Shown here: one piece after another, positions 1 to 6,512 of the stretch
How the letters are laid out: each line of letters opens with the position of its first letter
Numbering within the stretch: the stretch's first letter is position 1
Origin: Bacillota bacterium
GTDB taxonomy: Bacteria > Bacillota > Dethiobacteria > DTU022
Direction of reading: 5' to 3'
Length of the DNA: 6,593 nt
NCBI GenBank assembly: GCA_012727685.1
Contig: JAAYGO010000236.1
Location: 1-6,593, forward strand
The notes under the pieces: generated by a model
What the model saw: the letters and a program-made list of their open reading frames with translations, nothing else
Database searches by the model: none
What the model was told of the DNA's origin: nothing
Translations under genes and position numbers: made by a program

Positions 1-110
1 CTTAATACTATAAAAAATATTTCTATAATTTGCAGGATTTATTGTTTAAGTGAAGAAATATCAGTCGCAAAGCCAATTTTTTGCTAAACCTAACCTCCTA
101 CCTATACTAT

Positions 111-136
111 ACAGGGCTAAGCCCTGTCTTTTTTTT
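111..136 (+). terminator. Intrinsic terminator of an upstream gene
   Basis: A perfect 7-bp stem, ACAGGGC (111-117) with GCCCTGT (121-127), closes a 3-base loop and is followed by C and eight T residues (128-136). This is the standard rho-independent layout for the + strand. There is no matching A-tract on the left side, so it is not obviously bidirectional. No gene that it could end lies inside the window, so it probably belongs to one ending to the left of base 1. It also insulates glgP from upstream transcription. Confidence 0.85.
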
Positions 137-199
137 GCACCCTGGACCATTTAATAGCTTCTATGTCACATTTTAAAACTAAAAAGCTACCATTGATTA

Positions 200-208
200 T
201 GTTTTAAT
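200..208 (+). promoter_or_regulatory. Possible extended -10 promoter for glgP
   Basis: TGTTTTAAT carries the TG-N extension followed by TTTAAT, which matches five of six bases of the sigma-A -10 box. No good -35 box lies 16-18 bases upstream, which is tolerable for an extended -10 site. It sits after the terminator at 111-136 and about 65 bases before the glgP start, so initiation would be near 215. The spacer is AT-rich, so a chance match is quite possible. Confidence 0.35.
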
Positions 209-273
209 ATTGATAGACCTCATCCTTCAACCCAAAGCCTCGACCAGCATACAGTTTATCAAGGAGTGGTTAA

Positions 274-2709
274 GTGTTTAGCGATAAACAAAGGTTTAAA
301 CAAAGCTTTGTTCAAAAATTAAGCACAAGCAGAGGCAAGAGCATGGAGGAAGCAACGGCGCTGGATCTCTATAAAACCCTCGGCGAAATGATCCGCGATT
401 ATGTCATGGAGCGGTGGGTGGCGACTGCCAGGCGTTACCGCGCCGCAGAAGCCAAGCAGGTCTACTATTTCTCCATGGAATTCTTGCTGGGCCGCCTCTT
501 GGAAAGCAACTTAATCAACCTCGGGCTGCTGGAACTGTGCGTAGAGGGATTAAAAGAACTCGGCATCGACTTTGCAGCAGTGGCCAATGAAGAGTTTGAT
601 GCCGGTTTAGGAAACGGCGGCCTGGGCCGCCTGGCGGCATGCTTTCTCGATTCCCTGGCCTCTATGCATTTGCCGGGTCACGGTTATGGCATCCGTTACA
701 AGTATGGCCTCTTTGAACAGAGAATTATGGATGGCTACCAGGTGGAGCTGCCTGAATACTGGTTGCGGGAAGGCAATGTCTGGGAAGTGCGCAGGCCTGA
801 AGATGCAGTTGAAGTGAGATTCGGCGGCTTTGTGCGAATGGCACAGGAGCGGGGAAGAATCTGTTTCTGTCACGAAGGAAGCGAGGCGGTCCTGGCCGTG
901 CCTTATGATATCCCGGTGGTCGGCTATGGCAATCAAACCGTCAATACTCTGCGCTTGTGGGACGCAGAATCAGTACTGACAGAACGCTGCGCCTCTCTAG
1001 GGTGTTACCGGGACGTGGTTAATTACAAGCATTCCCTGGAGTCGATTACCGAGCTGCTTTATCCGGACGATTCTGATCTTGAGGGTAAACGGCTGCGCTT
1101 AAAACAGCAGTATTTCCTTGTTTCCGCAGGTGTGCAGGACCTGGTGCGTCGGCATAAAGCCCATTACGGGACCGTGTTGAATTTCCACGAGAAAAATGCA
1201 ATTCATGTTAATGATACTCACCCGGTGCTGGCCATACCGGAACTGATGCGCATCCTGATGGACCAGGAAGGACTGGGCTGGGAGCAAGCCTGGTCAATTA
1301 CCACCGCCACGGTTTCCTATACCAATCACACCATTCTGTCAGAGGCACTGGAAAAATGGCCGGTGGACATTTTTAAACCGCTGCTGCCGCGCATTTATGC
1401 CATCGTCGAAGAAATCGATAGGCGCTTTAAAGACGAGGCCGCGGCCAAATATTCAGGTGATTGGGAAAAGAGCGACAGGGTAGCCATTATTGACGGAGAG
1501 GAGGTCAAAATGGCCCACCTGGCCATTGCCGGCAGCCATAGTGTCAACGGGGTGGCGGCCCTGCATACTGAAATACTGAAGCATCAGGTGATGAAGCCCT
1601 TTTATGAGCTTTACCCGGAAAAATTCAGCAACAAGACCAATGGTATTACCCATCGCCGCTGGCTGCTGAAAGCGAATCCGCGCCTGGCGAACCTGATTAC
1701 GATGGCGATCGGTGGCGAATGGCTGCGGGCTCCGGAAGTCCTTTCCGCTTTGCAGGATTATACCATGGAGCCGTCGTTCCAGGAGGCGGTTGAGCAGGTG
1801 AAGCGGGAAAACAAAGCGCTCCTGGCCAAAGAGATCAAATATAAATATGGACTGGTCATTAACGAGGAGTCAATTTTTGATATACAGGTTAAGCGGCTCC
1901 ACGCTTATAAGCGCCAGTTGCTCAATGCCCTGCATATTTTGCATCTCTACAACCGGCTCAAGGATGAACCGGATCTGGATATAACGCCGCGGACTTTTAT
2001 ATTCGGTGCCAAGGCCTTTCCCAATTATCACCTGGCCAAGAAAATCATCAAGTTAATTAACACGATTGCCGCTGTTGTGAATAGTGACCGCCGGACCAGG
2101 GATATCTTAAAGGTTATCTTTATGGAAAACTACCGGGTCTCCCTGGCTGAACGGATCATTCCTGCCGCCGATGTCAGTGAACAGATCTCCACGGCAGGGA
2201 AGGAAGCATCGGGAACCGGCAATATGAAGTTCATGCTCAATGGCGCCATCACCATCGGCACTCTGGATGGAGCAAACGTGGAAATCATGAAGGCTGTCGG
2301 CCGGGAAAACATTTTTATCTTTGGGCTGACTGCCGATGAGGTCATGCGTTACTACCAAAATGGCGGCTATAATGCCCGCACGTTTTACACCGCCGATCCG
2401 CGCTTGCACAGAATCGTAGATCAACTGATTGACGGTTCCCTCGGGGTGCCGGCCAGTGAATTCAGTCTGATCCATGATCATTTACTGCTGCATAACGACG
2501 AATTTTTCGTGCTGCATGACTTTGCTTCGTATGCCGCCGCCCAGGAGGCGGTGCAGGAAGCCTATCATGATCGGCGCAGGTGGCTGGCCATGAGCATTCG
2601 CAACATCGCGCAGGCCGGGCGTTTTTCAAGCGATCGCACGATTTCTGAATATGCCTCCGGGATCTGGCGGATCAAACCTGTGGTGCCGGCCGCCCCTAGA
2701 GACAGCTAG
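274..2709 (+). CDS. glgP: Glycogen/maltodextrin phosphorylase, full length
   Basis: This cytoplasmic enzyme cleaves alpha-1,4-glucan with inorganic phosphate to release glucose-1-phosphate (GT35 family). The 811-residue product has the usual bacterial length. Visible family blocks include GLGNGGLGRLAACFLDS (111-127), NDTHP (313-317), YTNHT (349-353) followed by EALEKWP, and SHSVNGVAALH (421-431), whose His422 is the usual active-site His. NKTNGITHRRW (453-463) follows. KRLHAYKRQ (540-548) supplies the phosphate-binding Lys540, Arg541 and Lys546. EASGTGNMK (644-652) ends in Lys652, the expected pyridoxal-phosphate lysine, with Glu644 and Thr648 also conserved. The segment around 235-250, normally containing F-N-x-G-x-Y, is diverged and keeps only a G-x-Y. 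The GTG start at 274 is chosen because AAGGAG (261-266) lies 7 bases before it. The gene has its own terminator and no glycogen gene beside it, so it looks monocistronic. Whether it prefers glycogen or maltodextrin cannot be read from the sequence. Confidence 0.97.
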   Translation: MFSDKQRFKQSFVQKLSTSRGKSMEEATALDLYKTLGEMIRDYVMERWVATARRYRAAEAKQVYYFSMEFLLGRLLESNLINLGLLELCVEGLKELGIDFAAVANEEFDAGLGNGGLGRLAACFLDSLASMHLPGHGYGIRYKYGLFEQRIMDGYQVELPEYWLREGNVWEVRRPEDAVEVRFGGFVRMAQERGRICFCHEGSEAVLAVPYDIPVVGYGNQTVNTLRLWDAESVLTERCASLGCYRDVVNYKHSLESITELLYPDDSDLEGKRLRLKQQYFLVSAGVQDLVRRHKAHYGTVLNFHEKNAIHVNDTHPVLAIPELMRILMDQEGLGWEQAWSITTATVSYTNHTILSEALEKWPVDIFKPLLPRIYAIVEEIDRRFKDEAAAKYSGDWEKSDRVAIIDGEEVKMAHLAIAGSHSVNGVAALHTEILKHQVMKPFYELYPEKFSNKTNGITHRRWLLKANPRLANLITMAIGGEWLRAPEVLSALQDYTMEPSFQEAVEQVKRENKALLAKEIKYKYGLVINEESIFDIQVKRLHAYKRQLLNALHILHLYNRLKDEPDLDITPRTFIFGAKAFPNYHLAKKIIKLINTIAAVVNSDRRTRDILKVIFMENYRVSLAERIIPAADVSEQISTAGKEASGTGNMKFMLNGAITIGTLDGANVEIMKAVGRENIFIFGLTADEVMRYYQNGGYNARTFYTADPRLHRIVDQLIDGSLGVPASEFSLIHDHLLLHNDEFFVLHDFASYAAAQEAVQEAYHDRRRWLAMSIRNIAQAGRFSSDRTISEYASGIWRIKPVVPAAPRDS

Positions 2710-2759
2710 CAACTTGGCTGCAAGCTTAATCGATAAAGCAAATTATATTCTCATTCTAT

Positions 2760-2781
2760 AAACCCCTTAAGGGGTTTTTTT
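2760..2781 (+). terminator. Intrinsic terminator of glgP
   Basis: AAACCCC (2760-2766) and GGGGTTT (2771-2777) form a perfect stem around a TTAA loop, followed by more T residues (run 2775-2781, then CTTT). It lies about 50 bases after the glgP stop. Because the stem is A-rich on its left side, it could act weakly in the other direction, but no gene approaches from the right. Confidence 0.9.
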
Positions 2782-2785
2782 CTTT

Positions 2786-3080
2786 GTCCGATCGTGAAGG
2801 AAAGGGCATAAATTTGCACAATACTAAAATAGACGAACCCTAGCTGATTCTGTTAAGATAGGAATAAGACTGTACTTTAATAATTAAAATAATCGCCGTA
2901 GGGACGGTGGGAAAATACAATGGCGGTGGGATTCAAGCCGGCATGCTGTTCCTTCCTGAAAAAATCCACGCATTCCTCTTGGCAAAGAATAAATTGGCAA
3001 TCGATGATCGCAGCCCGTTTCCTAGCGAAGCCTTATCGATATATCTATATGTCTATATAAGATCTTCTCTCCGGAAAGGG
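2786..3080. other. Gene-poor spacer with short repeats only
   Basis: I find no convincing gene here. An open frame from a GTG at 2907 to 3092 (61 codons) has no SD before it, no recognisable domain, and runs through the promoter of the next operon, so I reject it. What can be seen: a small hairpin CGCCGT/ACGGTG (2894-2909, one G-T pair); an 8-base direct repeat CGGTGGGA (2905-2912 and 2924-2931); a direct repeat TTGGCAA (2979-2985 and 2994-3000, starts 15 bases apart); and TCTATAT twice (3044-3050 and 3052-3058) just upstream of the promoter. I could not match it to any riboswitch class I know. It may hold regulator sites or a decayed gene. Confidence 0.5.
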
Positions 3081-3093
3081 TATGTGTTATAAT
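3065..3093 (+). promoter_or_regulatory. Extended -10 promoter for the dehydrogenase-oxidoreductase operon
   Basis: TGTTATAAT (3085-3093) is a perfect -10 hexamer TATAAT (3088-3093) with the TG-N extension. A weak -35-like TTCTCT (3065-3070) sits 17 bases upstream. AT-rich TCTATAT repeats (3044-3058) lie just before it and could help polymerase or a regulator bind. Initiation is predicted near 3100, giving a leader of about 145 nt before the dehydrogenase start. This is the best promoter match in the window. A poor -35 with a strong extended -10 fits either constitutive low-level use or activation by a regulator. Confidence 0.65.
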
Positions 3094-3097
3094 TAAC

Positions 3098-3143
3098 TCG
3101 AATTTTCTGATGAAAGGAGGGTGCTTATTTCAGAATAATTTGA
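3098..3143 (+). promoter_or_regulatory. Long inverted repeat at the predicted transcription start
   Basis: Left arm 3098-3110 (TCGAATTTTCTGA) pairs with right arm 3130-3143 (TCAGAATAATTTGA). This gives 13 base pairs with a single bulged base at 3136 and one G-T wobble (3100 with 3141). The 19-base loop contains AAAGGAGG (3113-3120), a strong SD-like sequence with no start codon at suitable spacing after it. No T-run follows, so this is not a terminator. Its position, beginning five bases after the -10 box, suits a repressor operator in DNA or a 5'-terminal hairpin in RNA. Which of these it is remains inference. Confidence 0.5.
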
Positions 3144-3244
3144 TTAGTACATGTTGTATTTACAGACAGTCTTTTCGATGCTCACCAATGTTGCTCGCCA
3201 GGGAGGTAAATGGATTTTATTTCTAGAAAGGAGCTGTAAGTTTA

Positions 3245-4396
3245 ATGATTTATGACATTAAGCCAACCCCGCCCATCCTTTTTGGCTATGGTGCTTCGGA
3301 ACAAACCGGGGTTAAGGTGAAAGAGTTGGGCTGTAAAAAGGTGCTCGTAGTCCACGGCAAGGTGATTAAAAGAACCGGAATTGCCGATAAAATTATCGGC
3401 TCACTTGAAAGAGAAGGCCTGGAAGTGATTGCCTTTGACAAGGTAACTCCTGATCCCCCGGCGGCGATGATTGAAGAAGGCGCCGCTTTAGCCAAGTCCG
3501 AAGGAGTGGACGCCATTGTTGGGCTCGGTGGAGGCAGCGCCCTTGATGCAGCAAAGGGAATCAATGTATTAATGGGCAACCCATCCCCGATCATCCAGTA
3601 TTTTGACAAGAGCATCCCTTTAAAGCCGGGTAAAGTCCTGGTTCTGATTCCGACCACAGCCGGGACAGGCAGTGAGGCAAACGCCATCAGCGTGGTCAGT
3701 GACACCGATGCCAACGTTAAAAGCGGGGTTATCGGCCCCCCCTGCGTGGCCAGCCTGGCCATCGTTGACCCCACTTTTACGGTCGGTCTGCCGGCGGAAA
3801 TCACTGCGATTACCGGTATGGACGCTTTTGCCCACGGTGTGGAGGCACTGACTTCGATTGCGGCCAATCCGGTCTCAGACATCCTGGCTGAAAGGGTAAT
3901 CAAGCTGGTTTATGAAAATCTTCCCAAGGCGGTGCAGGATCCCGACGATCGGGAAGCCAGAGCGAACTTAAGCCTGGCGGCCATGATTGCCGGCATGGCT
4001 TTTAACGATGCTCCGCCGCAGCTCGGCCATGCCATCGCCCATACCCTGGGTGCGGTCTATCACGTTTCGCATGGGATTCTCTGCTCCATCGCTTTACCGG
4101 TCGTAATTGAATATATCGCTGACGCAGCGCCTGACAAGCTCAAGATTGCGGCGGGGGCTATGGGAGTAAAGGTCGACGGTTTGTCCGCCGCGGAGACCGG
4201 CAAAGTGCTGGCCGACACGGTCAGGGAATTCACGAAAAACTTGGGGTTGCCGGTAATGAAATCGCTCAATATCGCGAAAGAATCCCTGGAAGCGGTTGCG
4301 CCTCAAGTATTGAAAGATGACTGCGCCTTTTTTATTCCCAAAGAAACAGATGCCGCGACAGTTCTGAAGCTGTTGCACCAGACCTATTTGCTTTAA
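3245..4396 (+). CDS. Iron-containing (class III) alcohol dehydrogenase
   Basis: This is a cytoplasmic NAD(P)-dependent enzyme interconverting an alcohol and an aldehyde or ketone. The 383-residue length is typical. The N-terminal half is a nucleotide-binding domain with the family signature GGGSALDAAK (95-104). The C-terminal half is helical and carries the metal site: Asp193 and His197 in GMDAFAHGVEAL, then His262 and His276 in GHAIAHTLGAVYHVSHG, with His266 the conserved non-ligand histidine. Gly38 in VVHGK falls where NAD-specific FucO has an Asp, hinting at NADP(H) use. ATG at 3245 is preceded by AAAGGAG (3227-3233) at a slightly long spacing of 11 bases; no better start exists nearby. 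It is the first gene of a likely operon with the aldehyde:ferredoxin oxidoreductase 84 bases downstream, with no terminator between, so its product aldehyde may be that enzyme's substrate. Substrate chain length cannot be told from sequence. Confidence 0.95.
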   Translation: MIYDIKPTPPILFGYGASEQTGVKVKELGCKKVLVVHGKVIKRTGIADKIIGSLEREGLEVIAFDKVTPDPPAAMIEEGAALAKSEGVDAIVGLGGGSALDAAKGINVLMGNPSPIIQYFDKSIPLKPGKVLVLIPTTAGTGSEANAISVVSDTDANVKSGVIGPPCVASLAIVDPTFTVGLPAEITAITGMDAFAHGVEALTSIAANPVSDILAERVIKLVYENLPKAVQDPDDREARANLSLAAMIAGMAFNDAPPQLGHAIAHTLGAVYHVSHGILCSIALPVVIEYIADAAPDKLKIAAGAMGVKVDGLSAAETGKVLADTVREFTKNLGLPVMKSLNIAKESLEAVAPQVLKDDCAFFIPKETDAATVLKLLHQTYLL

Positions 4397-4467
4397 TCTT
4401 GAAACCGCAGTTGCGGCTTGCTTCATGGCCTGATCGGGTGAACTAAAGATATAAATATGTAATGATG

Positions 4468-4472
4468 AGGAG
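4468..4472 (+). promoter_or_regulatory. Ribosome binding site fixing the oxidoreductase start
   Basis: AGGAG (4468-4472) lies 8 bases before the GTG at 4481, which is ideal spacing. The in-frame GTG at 4472 begins inside this same SD and so cannot be served by it. The 11-base stretch AGGAGTGGTTA (4468-4478) is identical to that before the GTG of glgP (262-272), where the gap is 7 bases. This supports the 4481 start. Confidence 0.8.
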
Positions 4473-4480
4473 TGGTTAGA

Positions 4481-6370
4481 GTGACTGGTGAGTTGAAAGG
4501 CGGTTACGCGGGCAAGATTCTGCGCATTAACCTGGCGGAGCAGACATTCAGTGAAGAACCGCTTCCCGTGGAAATGGCGCGGGACTTTATCGGCGGAGCG
4601 GGTTTCGGTATAAAAACCCTTTTTGACGAAGTTCCCCCGGATACCGATCCTCTCGGGCCGGAAAACAAGATGATTTTATCGGTGGGACCGTTTTGCGGCA
4701 CCACCGTGCCCTGTGCCAGCCGGCTGGCGGTTACCGCCAAATCTCCCTTGACCGGTGCAGTAGGGGTTAGCCTTACCGGAGGCTATTTCCCGGCGGAAAT
4801 GAAGTTTGCCGGTTATGACATCATCATCATCGAAGGAAAAGCGGAAAAGCCCTGCTACCTCTGGATTAAGGATGGCAAGGTCAGCTTCCGCTCGGCGGAA
4901 AAACTATGGGGGACAAGAACCTTTGACTGCCAGCAGATTATAAAGGACGACCTGCGGGACCAGAATATCCGGGTGGCTGCGATCGGTCCTGCAGGCGAGA
5001 ACCTGGTACCGATGGCCTGCATAATTAATGAACGGCGGGCGGCAGGCCGCAAGGGTCTTGGCGCGGTAATGGGCTCCAAGAACTTAAAGGCGATTGCCAT
5101 CCGCGGTAGCAACGAGGTGGCCATTGCGGACCGGGAAGCGTACAAGGCGGCGCTGGCTAATATGAACAGGGCAATGAAGGAGAGCGAAGTAACTTATCCC
5201 CTGTTTTCGAAGCACGGTTCACCGCTCGCCTACGGGGCGACTACGGAAATGGGCATCTTTGCCACCAAGAACTGGTCGGCCACCGGCGCCTGGGATCCGT
5301 TCGAAAAGATCGGGCTGCCTGCTGCTGAAGCCAGGAATATCGGCCATCATCGCTGCTATAATTGTCCGGTCGCCTGCAGCCAGATGAGCGTGGCTGGAGA
5401 TGGCGACTACAAGGGGATCATGACTGAAGGCCCCGAATACGAGACCATTTACTCGCTTGGCGGAACCGTCGGGGTTGACAATTTCGACGCTGTGATTGCG
5501 GGGGATCGTCTCTGCGATGAGTTGGGCCTGGATACCATTTCCGCCGGGGTAACCATCGGCTGGGCCATGGAGCTTTTCGAAAGAGGAGAGCTGACCTTGG
5601 CAGATACCGGGGGAGTTGAGTTGAACTTCGGCAATGATAAGGCCATGATGCAGTTGCTCAACGATATGGCTTACCGGCGCGGCTTTGGGGACATACTCGC
5701 CGATGGGTGCAAAAAGGCGGCGGCCAGGCTCGGCAAGGGGGCTGAAATTGCCATGCATGTCAAGGGCCTGGAGATGCCGGCTTATGACATACGCGGTGCC
5801 AAGGCGCACGGTTTAAATTATGCCACCTCTTATACCGGCGCCGACCACAATCGCGGCTACTCTAACCATGAAATATTTGGTATTCCGGTGCCGGCGCCTG
5901 TAGATCGTTTTGCCGTGGAAGGCAAAGGCCGGGAAACCAAAGAGAACCAGGACATTGCAGCGGCCTGCTGCGACTGCCCCACCATGTGCAACTTCATCCT
6001 GGGCCAGGGGCCTCTGCTGATGATGGCCACGCAGAATACAGCCGACCTGATGAAAGCGGTTAGCGGACTGGAGCTAACCCCTGAAGAGGTTCAAACGGTT
6101 GGCGAAAGGGTAACCAACCTGGCCCGCGTCTTCAACGTACTGGCCGGTTTTTCCAGGGCGGACGACACCTTCCCGGAGAGGATCCTCACCGAGCCGATCC
6201 CGGAGGGAAACTCCAAGGGGAACTATATCGGCCGTGCAGACCTGGATAAAATGCTTGACGAATATTATGCAGTCAGGGGCTGGACCAGGGAAGGGGTCCC
6301 CACGGCAGAAAAGCTGAAATCACTGGGATTGGAGCAAGCTGCAGCACGGTTGGCGCAAAGCCAGAAATAA
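4481..6370 (+). CDS. aor: Aldehyde:ferredoxin oxidoreductase, tungsten type
   Basis: It catalyses aldehyde + water + oxidised ferredoxin to carboxylic acid + reduced ferredoxin, and can run in reverse; it acts in the cytoplasm. The 629-residue product is close to the family norm of about 600-650. The N-terminal tungstopterin domain shows SPLTG (88-92), GGYFPAEMKFAGYD (100-113), IGPAGENLVP (168-177) and GRKGLGAVMGSKNLKAIAIRG (189-209). The [4Fe-4S] ligands are Cys292, Cys295 and Cys299 (CxxCxxxC), and the fourth is probably Cys503. Two D-x-x-x-x-C/D pterin motifs are seen: DELGLD (346-351) and a diverged DCPTMC (498-503). EYE (319-321) and His456 in GADHNRG are candidate active-site positions. 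Extra cysteines at 496, 497 and 499 are unusual. Residue numbers use the GTG at 4481; starting at 4472 would add three residues and misuse the ribosome site. It follows the alcohol dehydrogenase by 84 bases. The exact aldehyde, and tungsten rather than molybdenum, are family-based inferences. No separate electron-transfer subunit is seen here. Confidence 0.93.
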   Translation: MTGELKGGYAGKILRINLAEQTFSEEPLPVEMARDFIGGAGFGIKTLFDEVPPDTDPLGPENKMILSVGPFCGTTVPCASRLAVTAKSPLTGAVGVSLTGGYFPAEMKFAGYDIIIIEGKAEKPCYLWIKDGKVSFRSAEKLWGTRTFDCQQIIKDDLRDQNIRVAAIGPAGENLVPMACIINERRAAGRKGLGAVMGSKNLKAIAIRGSNEVAIADREAYKAALANMNRAMKESEVTYPLFSKHGSPLAYGATTEMGIFATKNWSATGAWDPFEKIGLPAAEARNIGHHRCYNCPVACSQMSVAGDGDYKGIMTEGPEYETIYSLGGTVGVDNFDAVIAGDRLCDELGLDTISAGVTIGWAMELFERGELTLADTGGVELNFGNDKAMMQLLNDMAYRRGFGDILADGCKKAAARLGKGAEIAMHVKGLEMPAYDIRGAKAHGLNYATSYTGADHNRGYSNHEIFGIPVPAPVDRFAVEGKGRETKENQDIAAACCDCPTMCNFILGQGPLLMMATQNTADLMKAVSGLELTPEEVQTVGERVTNLARVFNVLAGFSRADDTFPERILTEPIPEGNSKGNYIGRADLDKMLDEYYAVRGWTREGVPTAEKLKSLGLEQAAARLAQSQK

Positions 6371-6415
6371 ATTTAAATGGCGGTTTAGGTTTTCTGGATG
6401 ACTGATTTTAAACCA

Positions 6416-6461
6416 TGTGGGTGCCGGCTGGGCCGTGTAAGACGGCACCCACACTTTTCTC
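6416..6461 (+). terminator. Intrinsic terminator after the oxidoreductase
   Basis: An 11-bp perfect stem, TGTGGGTGCCG (6416-6426) with CGGCACCCACA (6443-6453), encloses a 16-base loop and is followed by a pyrimidine-rich CTTTTCTCTATTTT stretch. It lies 45 bases after the stop codon and would end the two-gene operon. The loop contains GCCGT (6432-6436), which can also pair with ACGGC (6442-6446), so a smaller hairpin competes with the top of the main one. The T-run is interrupted, so some read-through is possible. Confidence 0.8.
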
Positions 6462-6472
6462 TATTTTCTCTT

Positions 6473-6481
6473 TGTTTTAAT
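6473..6481 (+). promoter_or_regulatory. Possible extended -10 promoter for the last gene
   Basis: TGTTTTAAT is identical to the nine-base candidate upstream of glgP (200-208): TG-N followed by TTTAAT. It lies between the terminator and the next gene, and would start RNA near 6488, about 25 bases before the ATG. No clear -35 box is visible. The surroundings are T-rich and also contain TATATT at 6488-6493, so the exact site is uncertain and a chance match is possible. Confidence 0.3.
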
Positions 6482-6512
6482 TTTATATATATTTATCGAA
6501 GGAGTTAATCGG

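Noticed and set aside
32..62. GCAGGA ... GAAATATC stretch near the left edge as a dispersed repeat element
   Set aside because: Only one copy is present in the window, so I cannot support a repeat from the sequence.
2894..2945. Possible riboswitch with hairpin and GGTGGGA repeats
   Set aside because: I compared it from memory with molybdenum/tungsten cofactor, cobalamin, tetrahydrofolate, ZTP and guanidine classes and found no core match; it also lies over 140 bases upstream of the predicted transcription start.
2979..3000. Sigma-54 type -24/-12 promoter from the two TGGCA copies
   Set aside because: The GG and GC elements are 14 bases apart instead of the required 10.
2907..3092. 61-codon frame on the + strand starting with GTG
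   Set aside because: No SD before it, no recognisable domain, low-complexity end, and it runs through the -10 box of the operon promoter.
3286..3903. 205-codon frame on the - strand inside the alcohol dehydrogenase
   Set aside because: It is the antisense shadow of a clearly conserved gene, and its composition is that of reversed codons with no family resemblance.
4403..4419. Hairpin CCGC-AGTT-GCGG between the dehydrogenase and oxidoreductase as a terminator
   Set aside because: The stem is only 4-6 bp and no T-run follows, so the genes are more likely co-transcribed.
5219..5809. 196-codon frame on the - strand inside the oxidoreductase
   Set aside because: It lies wholly opposite conserved oxidoreductase sequence, including the Cys cluster, and shows no motif of its own.
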